Position numbers and translations under genes: made by a program. Shown in pieces: positions 53,793 to 62,392 of a stretch of 64,000 bases of DNA (positions are counted from its first letter, which is position 1; the number at the start of each line of letters is the position of its first letter). The notes beneath the pieces are model-generated. The model was not told the origin of the DNA. It saw only the letters and a list, made by a program, of their open reading frames with translations, and made no database searches. This stretch comes from Eutrophovita brisbanensis (GTDB taxonomy: Bacteria > Pseudomonadota > Gammaproteobacteria > Burkholderiales > Eutrophovitaceae): NCBI GenBank assembly GCA_038147395.1, contig JAYQTM010000001.1:1798001-1862000 (forward strand). The letters run 5' to 3'.

Positions 53793-56387
53793 GTGCGTAA
53801 CTATATAGAACTGATCGTTAGGTTTCGGTGGATCACCGTAGCCGTCATTATGGGCTTGACCATTTTTTTCGCGAAGAACTTGGGTAACTTAACCGTTATC
53901 ATCGATCCAAACACGATCGTTCCAAAGTCCCACCCCTTCGTTGCAACCACGCTGAAAGTTGAAGAGGTGTTCGGCTCTCGCTACGTCGCAGCGATTGGTA
54001 TCACGCCTAAAGAAGGTGACGTCTTCCAACCAGAGGTGCTTGCCAAAGTACAACGCATCACTCAGAAGCTAAGTGCGACGCCTCGTGTGGTTCAGACGAA
54101 TTTATTGTCCGTTGCCGCTTCGAGAGCCAAAGATATTCAAGGTAATGAATACGGGATGGAAGTGCGGCAGATGATGGAGGAAATCCCCTCCACCCCAGAG
54201 GCATTATCCGCACTTAAAGAAGCTTTGTTAAGAAATGACGCTTACATGAATTCTGTTGTTTCAAATGACTTCAAAACTCTGACTATTCTCGCAGAAGTTC
54301 GAGATGCCTCGCCCGAGGACATCAAAGAGGGGAGAGTCGGATTCACGTATGTTGCGAACAAAATTAATGAGGCGGTTAACCCCGAACGGGACGAAAGCGT
54401 CATCATAGAAGTCACTGGCTATCCCCCATTTATCGCCCTGATAGAACAATTCGCGGAGAGAACACCGTTCCTACTCTTGATCGCGATATTGATCATCGGT
54501 GTCATTCATTTCGAGGCGTTTAGAACCCTCCAAGGGCTTATCTTACCCCTGGTGACACCTGTGATCGCGGTAATATGGGCGCTAGGCTTCATGGGGCTCG
54601 CGAATGTTCCGCTGGATATTTTCAACACCTTAACGCCAACATTGGTTCTTGCGGTGGGTGCCGGGCACGCAGTTCAGTTACTGAAAAGATATTACGAGGA
54701 ATATAACGCGGCTCGTCCCAACGGTGCTCAGTACCAGCCGACCCGATTTTTTGATGCCAGCGGCGCCCTTGGAAAGGTTACTCCGGTGCTCATCGGAATA
54801 CCGATTGTTTGGGGCCTGTACAAGGGTATTCAAACTGGCGAGCTTAGCGACGGCGTATCGGCAGTTTTAAACGTTGGAGTCATCACCCTCATTCCAGTCT
54901 GGATCTTCTTATGCTGGGCACTCTTAAGACTCGTCCTATATATATTCCGACCGCACAGTATCGTCTCGAATGATGGAAGTATTGAAGCTAACAGACAAGC
55001 TGTCATTAACTCCGTACAAAAAATCGGACCTGTGATGTTAATGGCTGGATTTGTTGCCGCCTGCGGCTTCTTTTCATTGGTGGTATTCGATATCGTATCC
55101 ATCCGCGTTTTTGGGGTTTTCTCAGGCGTCGGAATCCTTAGCATTTTGGCAATTGAAATGACATTCATACCCGCGCTTCGATCAATATTGCCGCCGCCGA
55201 GCCAAGGGGAGACGAAGCTCGAGAGCGAGGAGAGAATCTGGGACCGCATCACTGGCTTCTATGCAGCTACAATGCTCGGGCCGAACAGAAAATACATTTT
55301 CGGAAGTGCAGCCGTCCTAATCGCAGTGTCAATTTACGGAATGTCAAAATTGAGCATTGAAAGCTCTCTAAAGGGTTACTTTTCAGAAGATTTGGAGGTC
55401 ATGAAAGCCGATCGGTCTTTGAATGAACGCATGGCTGGAACCAACACGATGTACTTGTTAATCGAAGGCGAAGAACAAGACGCGATTAAAAATCCTGAAG
55501 TTCTGAAGGCTATGGATGAGCTAGCAGGTTTCATCGAGACACAACCTAACATCGGTAAAGTCATGTCTATGGCAGATTTCATCAAACAGATGAATCGCTC
55601 AATGAATGCTGACGACCCGGCTTACTATCGGATTCCCGAAAATCAGAACACCATTGCAGAGTATTTGCTGATTTACTCAATGTCAGGTGAACCGGGCGAC
55701 TTTGACCCTTACGTCGACTACGATTATCGACTAGCGAACATGGTAGTACTCACCAAGAGTGACAACACCACTGACATGCTCAACCTGTGGTCCAAAATAC
55801 AAGGATTTGTTGCCGAGAACTTCCCAAGTTCTGTTACCGTCAATGTCGGAGGCAGTCTCGCGCAAAGCGCCGCTCTGGCAGAGGTCATCGTTAAGGACAA
55901 GCTTCTCAACATCGCGCAGATCGCCGGCGTCGTATTTGTCTTTGCCTCGGTAATATTCCGAACGCCCGTTGCTGGCCTTCTGGTTGTCACTCCATTGCTG
56001 ATTTCAGTGTTGACAAATATGGGATTGATGGGACTTCTTGGACTGACGCTGAATATCCCTACTGCGCTCGTGTCCTCTCTAGCCATCGGCATTGGCGCTG
56101 ATTATGCAATATATATGCTCTTCCGGCTCCGTGAGGAACTTTCCAAAGGGACTAACGTCGATGAGGCGTTTAAGAAGGTTCTAAACACGGCGGGTAAGGC
56201 ATGTTTATTTGTAGCCTCGGCAGTCGCGGGTGGCTACGCAGTGCAGGCGCTATCAAGAGGCTACTACCCGCACACATGGACTGCTTTTCTCATTGGTAGC
56301 GCCATGTTGGTTAGCGTGACTGCGGCGTTGACGTTAATGCCAAGTTTGGTACTCAAATTCAAGCCTAAATTCATTTTTGGAAAGTGA
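53793..56387 (+). CDS. MMPL/RND superfamily transporter
   Basis: 864 residues with two homologous halves, each a membrane helix, a large periplasmic loop and five more helices. GAGHAVQLLKRYYEEY and IGIGADYAIYMLFRLREE are the paired helix-4 motifs. The start is GTG 53793 behind a GGGGGG site. It belongs to the predicted RND exporters of COG1033 and is likely to move hydrophobic or lipid-like substrates with the LolA-like and outer-membrane proteins encoded next. Confidence 0.88.
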   Translation: MRNYIELIVRFRWITVAVIMGLTIFFAKNLGNLTVIIDPNTIVPKSHPFVATTLKVEEVFGSRYVAAIGITPKEGDVFQPEVLAKVQRITQKLSATPRVVQTNLLSVAASRAKDIQGNEYGMEVRQMMEEIPSTPEALSALKEALLRNDAYMNSVVSNDFKTLTILAEVRDASPEDIKEGRVGFTYVANKINEAVNPERDESVIIEVTGYPPFIALIEQFAERTPFLLLIAILIIGVIHFEAFRTLQGLILPLVTPVIAVIWALGFMGLANVPLDIFNTLTPTLVLAVGAGHAVQLLKRYYEEYNAARPNGAQYQPTRFFDASGALGKVTPVLIGIPIVWGLYKGIQTGELSDGVSAVLNVGVITLIPVWIFLCWALLRLVLYIFRPHSIVSNDGSIEANRQAVINSVQKIGPVMLMAGFVAACGFFSLVVFDIVSIRVFGVFSGVGILSILAIEMTFIPALRSILPPPSQGETKLESEERIWDRITGFYAATMLGPNRKYIFGSAAVLIAVSIYGMSKLSIESSLKGYFSEDLEVMKADRSLNERMAGTNTMYLLIEGEEQDAIKNPEVLKAMDELAGFIETQPNIGKVMSMADFIKQMNRSMNADDPAYYRIPENQNTIAEYLLIYSMSGEPGDFDPYVDYDYRLANMVVLTKSDNTTDMLNLWSKIQGFVAENFPSSVTVNVGGSLAQSAALAEVIVKDKLLNIAQIAGVVFVFASVIFRTPVAGLLVVTPLLISVLTNMGLMGLLGLTLNIPTALVSSLAIGIGADYAIYMLFRLREELSKGTNVDEAFKKVLNTAGKACLFVASAVAGGYAVQALSRGYYPHTWTAFLIGSAMLVSVTAALTLMPSLVLKFKPKFIFGK

Positions 56388-56392
56388 TTCAC

Positions 56393-57199
56393 ATGCGCAT
56401 ATTCAATCAGACACTTCTTCTACTCGGAGCCATCGTGCTCGCGTTACTCGGACAAGCTCACCTTGCTCATGCGGAAACAGCGGCCGAAATCATGAGTAAA
56501 AATTTCGTCATTAGCAAAGTATCAGACTCCACCTCTGAAACCACGATGATCTTGACGAATAAATCGGGTAAAGAGCGCGTGAGAAAAACTTTTGGCACGA
56601 CTAAACTTCAAGATAACGGTATCGACAATATGCGGATGACTCGATTTCTTGAGCCTACCGACGTTCGGGGGGTGGTTTCACTTCTCGTTGAACAATCAAA
56701 AAAAGATGATGACATATGGTTGTACTTACCAAGTCTTAAGAAGGTCAGAAGACTAGTCTCCAGCAACAAAAAGGACAGTTTCGTCGGAACCGATTTTTCC
56801 TACGGCGACGTGATTGGACACAAAGTGAATGAGTGGGAGCACGTGATTGTTGGTGAGGAAGAGATAGACGGTTTCATGTGTCACATCATTGAATCTACCC
56901 CAGTAGACGAGACGGTCGCAAGAAACACGGGCTATTCGAAACGTGTTGGTTGGATTCAGAAGGACAACTACGTCTCGCGAAAAGCCGAGATGTATAACCT
57001 ATCCGGAGCGCTCTACAAACGGATGCAATTTTCTAAGATTGAGCTTGTCGAGCCAGACCGAAACAAATGGACTGCGAAGGAGCTTCGTGCCCAGAATATG
57101 ATTACAGGGCACTCAACAGTGATCATCGTAGATAAGCTCGAGGTTGGTGTCGGCGTGAAAGACTCATTCTTCACCACGAGGTATATGGAAAGCGAATGA
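56393..57199 (+). CDS. LolA-like outer-membrane lipoprotein-sorting family protein
   Basis: About 268 residues from ATG 56393 (GGAAAG 8 nt upstream; a GTG at 56384 is less likely). A signal peptide ends near HLAHAE. The mature part has VSLLVEQSKKDDDIWLYLPSLKKVRRLV, typical of the LolA-like family paired with RND exporters. Periplasmic shuttle role is inferred. It ends in ATGA, overlapping the next start. Confidence 0.82.
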   Translation: MRIFNQTLLLLGAIVLALLGQAHLAHAETAAEIMSKNFVISKVSDSTSETTMILTNKSGKERVRKTFGTTKLQDNGIDNMRMTRFLEPTDVRGVVSLLVEQSKKDDDIWLYLPSLKKVRRLVSSNKKDSFVGTDFSYGDVIGHKVNEWEHVIVGEEEIDGFMCHIIESTPVDETVARNTGYSKRVGWIQKDNYVSRKAEMYNLSGALYKRMQFSKIELVEPDRNKWTAKELRAQNMITGHSTVIIVDKLEVGVGVKDSFFTTRYMESE

Positions 57200-58569
57200 T
57201 CCCAGTTATAAATATCGCCGCCATAGGGCGACTCCTGAAGTTAGGAGTCGCCTTTTTAGTTTCACTGAGCCTACACACTCAAACGGTCAAAGCGCAGGAA
57301 GAGGCGGATCCCTATACGGACGAGCCATCACTATTCCCAGATGATGTACTCAGCGAGGGTTATGAACCTGAGACTTATTGGCACACAGGACTAAATAACT
57401 TTGGACTGACTGGATCTTTGCGCACTGGTTTTTGGTCCTCGAATCGATTAAACGACAAAGAACAAGATATCGGCACAGGCTCCATTTGGCTAAAACTTGA
57501 TAAACGCATTATGAGCGGCGTCTCTGTATATACCGAGGGATACGTCAGAGATCAAAATCTTTTCGGGACAAGCGAGGAATTTGATCGCATCAAGGAGATG
57601 TATGTCCACGTTCGGAAGGGTGACTGGGATTACCGGGTCGGCAGACAAATCATCGCTTGGGGACGTACAGACCGATTGAATCCAACGGATAATCTAACGC
57701 CACGAGACTTCACACTGATGTCGCCAGAAATTGATGAAGATCGGTTCGGCACCGAGGCGATAAAGATCAGCAGAGTTTTTGGGATGTATTCGAGCCTAAC
57801 CGGCATTTGGATTCCCAACTTTAGACCCAATGAACTCCCACCAGCGAACGTCGCAGGACTTCAATTTAGCGAAGTAGAACCAGGCGGCAGTAACCAGTAT
57901 GCCTTGAAATTCGACCGTTCTGGGAGCGATATCGACTGGTCGTTGTCATACTTCACTGGCTTTGATCTGAACGCTGACCTGTCGATTGTTGGACAATCAG
58001 GAACAGACGTTCTCGTTCAAAAGCAATACAACCGAGTCAAAATCATGGGTGCTGACCTCGCCACAATTGTGGGTGCGAATCGATACGCTCTCGAGGTTGC
58101 ATACACAAGAAGTGAAGACGAATCCGGCATCGACCCCCTCACAAAAAATTCATTTTTTCACTCAGTTCTCGGTATTGAGCGGGACTTTGGCAATAACCTA
58201 AGCGGGATCATGCAACTGTTCTACCGGTACGTAGAAGATCACCAAGACCCGAGAGTTCTTGCGAACGCAGGGCAAAGGGCGGTCGCGTCCCTCAATGCCT
58301 TGGCGAATCATCAGCTCGACGAGGATGAATATGGTCTCAGCGTTCGTATTGGAAAAAAATGGTGGAACGAAACCTTGGAGGGTGAACTATCTGGCTCGAC
58401 CCTTTTGGAAAGACATGGTTCATTGATTCGCCCCAAGCTCACCTATTCCATCAGCGATCATCTCAAGGCGACGGTCGGTGGCGAATATTTTGATGGCGGC
58501 CCAGACACCCTCTTTGGTCTTCAAAAAAATAATCGAACGTTCTTTTCAGAAGTACGTTATTTCTTCTAG
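57196..58569 (+). CDS. DUF1302-like outer-membrane beta-barrel protein
   Basis: 457 residues. A signal peptide (RLLKLGVAFLVSLSLHTQ, cut near TVKAQ/EEA) is followed by a barrel that ends SEVRYFF, with the C-terminal Phe typical of BAM substrates. YRVGRQIIAWGRTDRLNPTDNL is a DUF1302-like motif. It overlaps the upstream stop by 4 nt (ATGA). Remarkably, the signal-peptide codons form a perfect terminator-like hairpin (57227-57257). Probably a channel for an organic substrate. Confidence 0.82.
   Translation: MIPVINIAAIGRLLKLGVAFLVSLSLHTQTVKAQEEADPYTDEPSLFPDDVLSEGYEPETYWHTGLNNFGLTGSLRTGFWSSNRLNDKEQDIGTGSIWLKLDKRIMSGVSVYTEGYVRDQNLFGTSEEFDRIKEMYVHVRKGDWDYRVGRQIIAWGRTDRLNPTDNLTPRDFTLMSPEIDEDRFGTEAIKISRVFGMYSSLTGIWIPNFRPNELPPANVAGLQFSEVEPGGSNQYALKFDRSGSDIDWSLSYFTGFDLNADLSIVGQSGTDVLVQKQYNRVKIMGADLATIVGANRYALEVAYTRSEDESGIDPLTKNSFFHSVLGIERDFGNNLSGIMQLFYRYVEDHQDPRVLANAGQRAVASLNALANHQLDEDEYGLSVRIGKKWWNETLEGELSGSTLLERHGSLIRPKLTYSISDHLKATVGGEYFDGGPDTLFGLQKNNRTFFSEVRYFF
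57227..57257 (+). terminator. Terminator-like hairpin inside the DUF1302-like coding start
   Basis: GGCGACTCCT (57227-57236), loop GAAGTT, AGGAGTCGCC (57243-57252), then TTTTT. A perfect 10-bp stem followed by a T tract, located 28 nt into the coding sequence. Whether it terminates depends on whether ribosomes cover it, so it could be an attenuator. Confidence 0.7.
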
Positions 58570-58633
58570 ACTAAATCTATGATTTGGTAAGCAAAAATCA
58601 AATAAAAACGATAATAATCAATAATTTAAAATC

Positions 58634-58661
58634 TTTGCCGAATTATAGTTCGGCAAATTTT
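58634..58661 (+). terminator. Intrinsic terminator after the DUF1302-like gene
   Basis: TTTGCCGAA (58634-58642), loop of 6, TTCGGCAAA (58649-58657), then TTTT. It separates the transporter unit from the PQQ-ADH gene. Confidence 0.83.
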
Positions 58662-58736
58662 CATGTCCCGAAATAATTTCGACAGTCGGTAATAAACTTA
58701 TATCGATTTTTAAACGAAATCTCCCCCGAGAACGTA

Positions 58737-58764
58737 TTGACGCTGAAGTTGAGTTGTATAGAAT
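58737..58764 (+). promoter_or_regulatory. Sigma-70 promoter of the PQQ-ADH gene
   Basis: TTGACG (58737-58742), 16-bp spacer, TAGAAT (58759-58764). Start predicted near 58771, giving an 84-nt leader with a GGGAGGAG site at the end. Confidence 0.75.
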
Positions 58765-58854
58765 GAAATGAAGAGTTAAAAGCGAATTCTGAATTCAAAG
58801 TTAGATTGGCTGCTCTTTTTTTAGTTGTTAACAAATCCTTCGGGAGGAGACTTT

Positions 58855-60669
58855 ATGAAATTCAAAACGTCAATTGGACGTTTCGGGTTAGCGTTAGCTG
58901 GTGCTAGCTTGGCAGCCTCTGCCATTGCTGGAACAGTGACGTCCGATCGTCTTATTAATAGTGAGAAAGAGCCTGGAAACTGGCTTAATCACCACGGTAA
59001 CTATGAAGCACACCGTTTCTCAGGATTGTCACAAATCAACAAAGAAAACGTTAAAGACTTAAAAGTTGCTTTCACGTTTGCGATGGGTGGCACTCAAGGT
59101 GGTGGTAAAGAAGTGATTGCGTTCCCATTTGCTGGTCTTGAGGGAACACCAACCGCTGAAGATGGATTCCTCTACCTCACAACTGGTTGGGGCGTTGTCA
59201 CCAAGCTTGACACAAACGGTGGAACACCACGAATCGTATGGCAATACGACCCAGCACCTGATCGCGATTACGCAACAACAGTTGCATGCTGCGGTATCAA
59301 CAACCGTGGTGCGGTTCTAGCTGAGGACATGGTTGTTTCTCCTGTCATCGACGGAAGAATCATCACCCTAAATAAAACTGATGGAACACTCATCTGGGAA
59401 GCTCAGGTTGCTGATCCAGGTAACGGTGAGACCATCACAGGCGCACCGATCATCATCAAAGACATGGTCGTGACCGGTATGGCTGGTGCTGAATTCGGTG
59501 TTCGTGGATACATTGAAGCAATGGATCTCGCGACTGGTGAGCAGCGTTGGAGAACTTACACGATTCCTGCACCTGGTGAGCCAGGCAGCGAAACATGGAA
59601 GGACGACTACGGCGCATGGAAAACCGGTGGTGGTACAACTTGGGTTACAGGCTCCTACGATCCTGAGTTAAATCTCCTCATTTGGGGTACAGCTAACCCA
59701 GGTCCTGACTGGGATTCAGCATACCGTCCTGGTGATAACCTCTGGACAGACAGCCAGATCGCGCTTGACGTTGATACCGGTGAAATTGTTTGGGGTTTCC
59801 AGCACACACCAAACGATCCATATGACTTTGATTCAATCAACGAAAACACTTTTGTTGACACGAACATCAATGGAAAATTTGAACGGGCTGTGCTTCACGC
59901 GAACCGTAACGGGTATGCGTATGCATTGGATCGCGTAACCGGTAAGTGCTTGTGGGCAACTCAGTTCGTTGAAGAGCTCAACTGGAGTGGTGGTCTTGAC
60001 GAGAATTGTAAGCCAAAGACTTACGATCCTAGCAAAGACGTTCAAACCTACGTTCCAGGAACCGCAGCGATGCGTGGTACTGCAACTGAAGGCCGTGGAA
60101 CAATCGAAGGCACACTGAAGCCAGGCCACATGGGTGGAAAGAACTGGCCGCCAACAGCATACAGCCCTCAGACAAACCTTTACTACATTCCAACAATCGA
60201 TGGATGTAACAAAGCGTTTAACGAGGTTACTGTTCCTGGCGCACACAAGCCACGTCAGCTGTTCCTAGGTGGTGCACCATACTCTACATTTGAAGACCCT
60301 GACTGTGGTCGAATCTGGGGTAGCATCACTGCGATTGACGTTCAAACAGGTAAAGTAGTCGCGAAGCATTCAACCAAGTACCCACAACTCGGTGGTCTTT
60401 TGACAACCGCAGGCGGCTTGGTATTCTCTGGATACGCTGAAGGTGCTGTTGTCGCTCATGACGACGTCACACTTGAAGAGCTCTGGAGATTCGAAACTGG
60501 TTCAGCGATCAACGCACCACCAATCTCATACATGGCAGGTGGTAAGCAGTACATCGCCATCGAGGTTGGACTTGGCGGCGCATGGCCTCAGTGGTTCGTT
60601 AGCGCGACACCTGAACTGAAGTCACAAGTTCCAAGTAACGTGCTTTACGTATTTGAACTACCAAACTAA
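58855..60669 (+). CDS. PQQ-dependent alcohol dehydrogenase with lanthanide signature
   Basis: 604 residues from ATG 58855; the strong GGGAGGAG site rules out an ATG 30 nt earlier. A signal peptide ends near ASAIA (residue 25), so it is periplasmic. Seen against MxaF/XoxF: vicinal Cys145-Cys146 (VACCG), metal-binding Glu213 (GAE) and Asn281 (GTAN), catalytic Asp324 with Asp326 two residues on (DPYDFD), and Arg351. Asp at +2 marks lanthanide-dependent enzymes (XoxF, PedH/ExaF type); calcium enzymes have Ala or Ser. It is not a standard XoxF or MxaF, and the exact clade and substrate are open. The cytochrome c gene downstream is the likely electron acceptor. Confidence 0.9.
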   Translation: MKFKTSIGRFGLALAGASLAASAIAGTVTSDRLINSEKEPGNWLNHHGNYEAHRFSGLSQINKENVKDLKVAFTFAMGGTQGGGKEVIAFPFAGLEGTPTAEDGFLYLTTGWGVVTKLDTNGGTPRIVWQYDPAPDRDYATTVACCGINNRGAVLAEDMVVSPVIDGRIITLNKTDGTLIWEAQVADPGNGETITGAPIIIKDMVVTGMAGAEFGVRGYIEAMDLATGEQRWRTYTIPAPGEPGSETWKDDYGAWKTGGGTTWVTGSYDPELNLLIWGTANPGPDWDSAYRPGDNLWTDSQIALDVDTGEIVWGFQHTPNDPYDFDSINENTFVDTNINGKFERAVLHANRNGYAYALDRVTGKCLWATQFVEELNWSGGLDENCKPKTYDPSKDVQTYVPGTAAMRGTATEGRGTIEGTLKPGHMGGKNWPPTAYSPQTNLYYIPTIDGCNKAFNEVTVPGAHKPRQLFLGGAPYSTFEDPDCGRIWGSITAIDVQTGKVVAKHSTKYPQLGGLLTTAGGLVFSGYAEGAVVAHDDVTLEELWRFETGSAINAPPISYMAGGKQYIAIEVGLGGAWPQWFVSATPELKSQVPSNVLYVFELPN

Positions 60670-60704
60670 TCAGCACTATCGATTGGTTTGATGATGTAGC
60701 ATCA

Positions 60705-60734
60705 AACTTACGGGACCTTCGGGTCCCGTAAGTT
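60705..60734 (+). terminator. Very stable UUCG hairpin after the PQQ-ADH gene
   Basis: AACTTACGGGACC (60705-60717), UUCG loop, GGTCCCGTAAGTT (60722-60734). A perfect 13-bp stem but only a weak ATTTCT tail, so it may be a leaky terminator or an mRNA 3' stabiliser between the enzyme and the cytochrome genes. Confidence 0.75.
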
Positions 60735-60791
60735 ATTTCTGGGTTAAATGAAACCCTTGTATCAAAAGAATTAAAAGTGAGTCGTTTGAAA

Positions 60792-61241
60792 ATGGTCAAA
60801 GAAATAACACTGAAAAAATGCTTAGGGATTGTTATTTGCCTATCGATCTCATTAGCGATGACGATAACCCCTGATTTCGTATTCAACACAACGGATGACG
60901 CTTACGCCGCAACAGGAGGACGTCCGAAAGTTAAGAAACGTGGACCCGGTGGAAGGCAACTCTTCGATAAGTACTGCATCACCTGCCACAAATATATGGG
61001 CCAAGGAGGTCACAGCGAGGGCGGTTGGGGCAAGAATCTCAGAAAAACGCCACTGCCTAGAGAAATGCTATTCGCGACGATCAAACATGGCCGAACAGCT
61101 CTTGGCATGCCAGCATTCTCCGGAGACTTTAGTGATGACAACCTCTACACCATCACTGACTTCATTCTTAACGATTTACGTTGTAAAGAGCCACCAGAGA
61201 CCAGTGAGGACTGGCAACTCGGCTGCGAAGCGCACGATTGA
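60792..61241 (+). CDS. Periplasmic cytochrome c
   Basis: About 149 residues from ATG 60792 (a GTG at 60777 is a possible earlier start). A signal peptide covers the first about 37 residues (cut near AYAATGG). One haem site CITCH and a likely axial Met in LGMPAF are present, with a C-terminal CKEPPETSEDWQLGCEAH pair of cysteines that could form a disulfide. Likely takes electrons from the PQQ enzyme, as XoxG/CytcL do; no xoxJ is present. Confidence 0.85.
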   Translation: MVKEITLKKCLGIVICLSISLAMTITPDFVFNTTDDAYAATGGRPKVKKRGPGGRQLFDKYCITCHKYMGQGGHSEGGWGKNLRKTPLPREMLFATIKHGRTALGMPAFSGDFSDDNLYTITDFILNDLRCKEPPETSEDWQLGCEAHD

Positions 61242-61258
61242 GCGAAACAAAGAGATGT

Positions 61259-61288
61259 AAAAAAAGGCAGCGCGAGCTGCCTTTTTTT
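61259..61288 (+). terminator. Intrinsic terminator after cytochrome c, possibly bidirectional
   Basis: GGCAGC (61266-61271), loop GCGA, GCTGCC (61276-61281), flanked by A and T runs, so it works on both strands and also ends the convergent small-protein unit. Confidence 0.93.
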
Positions 61289-61304
61289 AATCTCGTAACA
61301 TGCA

Positions 61305-61751
61305 CTAGTTCGAAGAACCTGGTGCTAATCGGTTGATCAAAACTGGCAAATAATCAAGCTCACGTTGTTGGTTATCTTCCTTGAGCCAGGCGAGGGCCTG
61401 ATCCCGATTGACATGATTCCCCCAGCTCAATTGAAGGTGGACCATCTTTAATAGTCTCTTACCGTTCCGCTCTCCTCGATCAACGAGTTCGCGACCGAAT
61501 ACCAGTGCCTCGGAGAAATCTCCGAGGCCGCCCTCTTTAACCTTCTCGTACTCTCGATCGTATGACTGCCTGGCTACCATATAGATCGCAAGCACATCAC
61601 CCTCTTGCGCTCGACATTGAACCCAATTCTCGTCTTTCGGGCACTTGGACTCGTCATTTGATATCGCAAGCGAGCCGTGCCCAATCAAAACCGAGCAAGC
61701 CGTGAGCGTGAGGAATTTTTTAAAAAGGGATGCGTGTTTCGATGCTGTCAT
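61305..61751 (-). CDS. Small exported protein of unknown function
   Basis: 148 residues with a signal peptide (TLTACSVLIGHGSLAIS). Two mature cysteines (CPKDENWVQC) are close and may be disulfide bonded. The rest is helical and charged (DREYEKVKEGGLGDF, ELVDRGERNGKRLL), similar in feel to Sel1-like helical repeats but without a clear signature. It follows the NTF2-like gene by 9 nt. Function unknown. Confidence 0.65.
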   Translation of the reverse strand: MTASKHASLFKKFLTLTACSVLIGHGSLAISNDESKCPKDENWVQCRAQEGDVLAIYMVARQSYDREYEKVKEGGLGDFSEALVFGRELVDRGERNGKRLLKMVHLQLSWGNHVNRDQALAWLKEDNQQRELDYLPVLINRLAPGSSN

Positions 61752-61760
61752 TGTTTGTCC

Positions 61761-62270
61761 TTAGTTACCCGATCCAGGTGCGCCCTCAAAGTACTTCGAC
61801 ACAGGAGCACTGTCGTAATAGAAATCCATATTTAGGACCTTCCCACTCATACCGAGTTCAAAGATAGCAACACCGTTGATCGTAAATTTCTCGCCAGTTG
61901 GCTTGTGTGTGGCGACCCACTCATACTCCATGGCTCCGACTAAATCTTTAACGGTAACCCTTTTTGTATTCCATTTCGCTTTGAAGGTCTCGAATTCCCA
62001 CTTGTAGTAGGCGTGTATTTGATCAGCTCCACTAATCACGAGACCCGGCGCGGTACGACGCGATTTCGATTCAAAGTACTGATTCCATTTCTCTGGATTC
62101 CCATTACGCATCCCCATGTTATATGCCTGGGGAGCAAGCTTCATAAGGCTCTCAGCCTGCATTGCAACCGATCCAGCAGCATTAGCATGCGGCAGCATTT
62201 GGGTCGTTAACGCGAATGCGACAAACAACCCTGATACAACGAACTTCCAACTAACTTTTTTTTGATTCAT
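61761..62270 (-). CDS. Exported NTF2/SnoaL-like protein
   Basis: About 169 residues from ATG 62270, with a signal peptide (VVSGLFVAFALTTQMLPHANAAG). The mature domain (MGMRNGNPEKWNQYF, GADQIHAYYKWEFETFKAKW, INGVAIFELGMSGKVLNMDFYYD) fits the SnoaL/NTF2 fold, which often binds small ligands. First gene of a two-gene unit beside the PQQ-ADH locus; a link to it is possible but unproven. Confidence 0.72.
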   Translation of the reverse strand: MNQKKVSWKFVVSGLFVAFALTTQMLPHANAAGSVAMQAESLMKLAPQAYNMGMRNGNPEKWNQYFESKSRRTAPGLVISGADQIHAYYKWEFETFKAKWNTKRVTVKDLVGAMEYEWVATHKPTGEKFTINGVAIFELGMSGKVLNMDFYYDSAPVSKYFEGAPGSGN

Positions 62271-62392
62271 AACAATATCAATCTGTATATCAATTAGCAT
62301 GACACCAGTATCTTTAGACACCGGCCTCTCGCTTGTAAAAAGAAATAACGTAGACTCGACATTATAAATGGTTAGTCACATAGAGATACATC

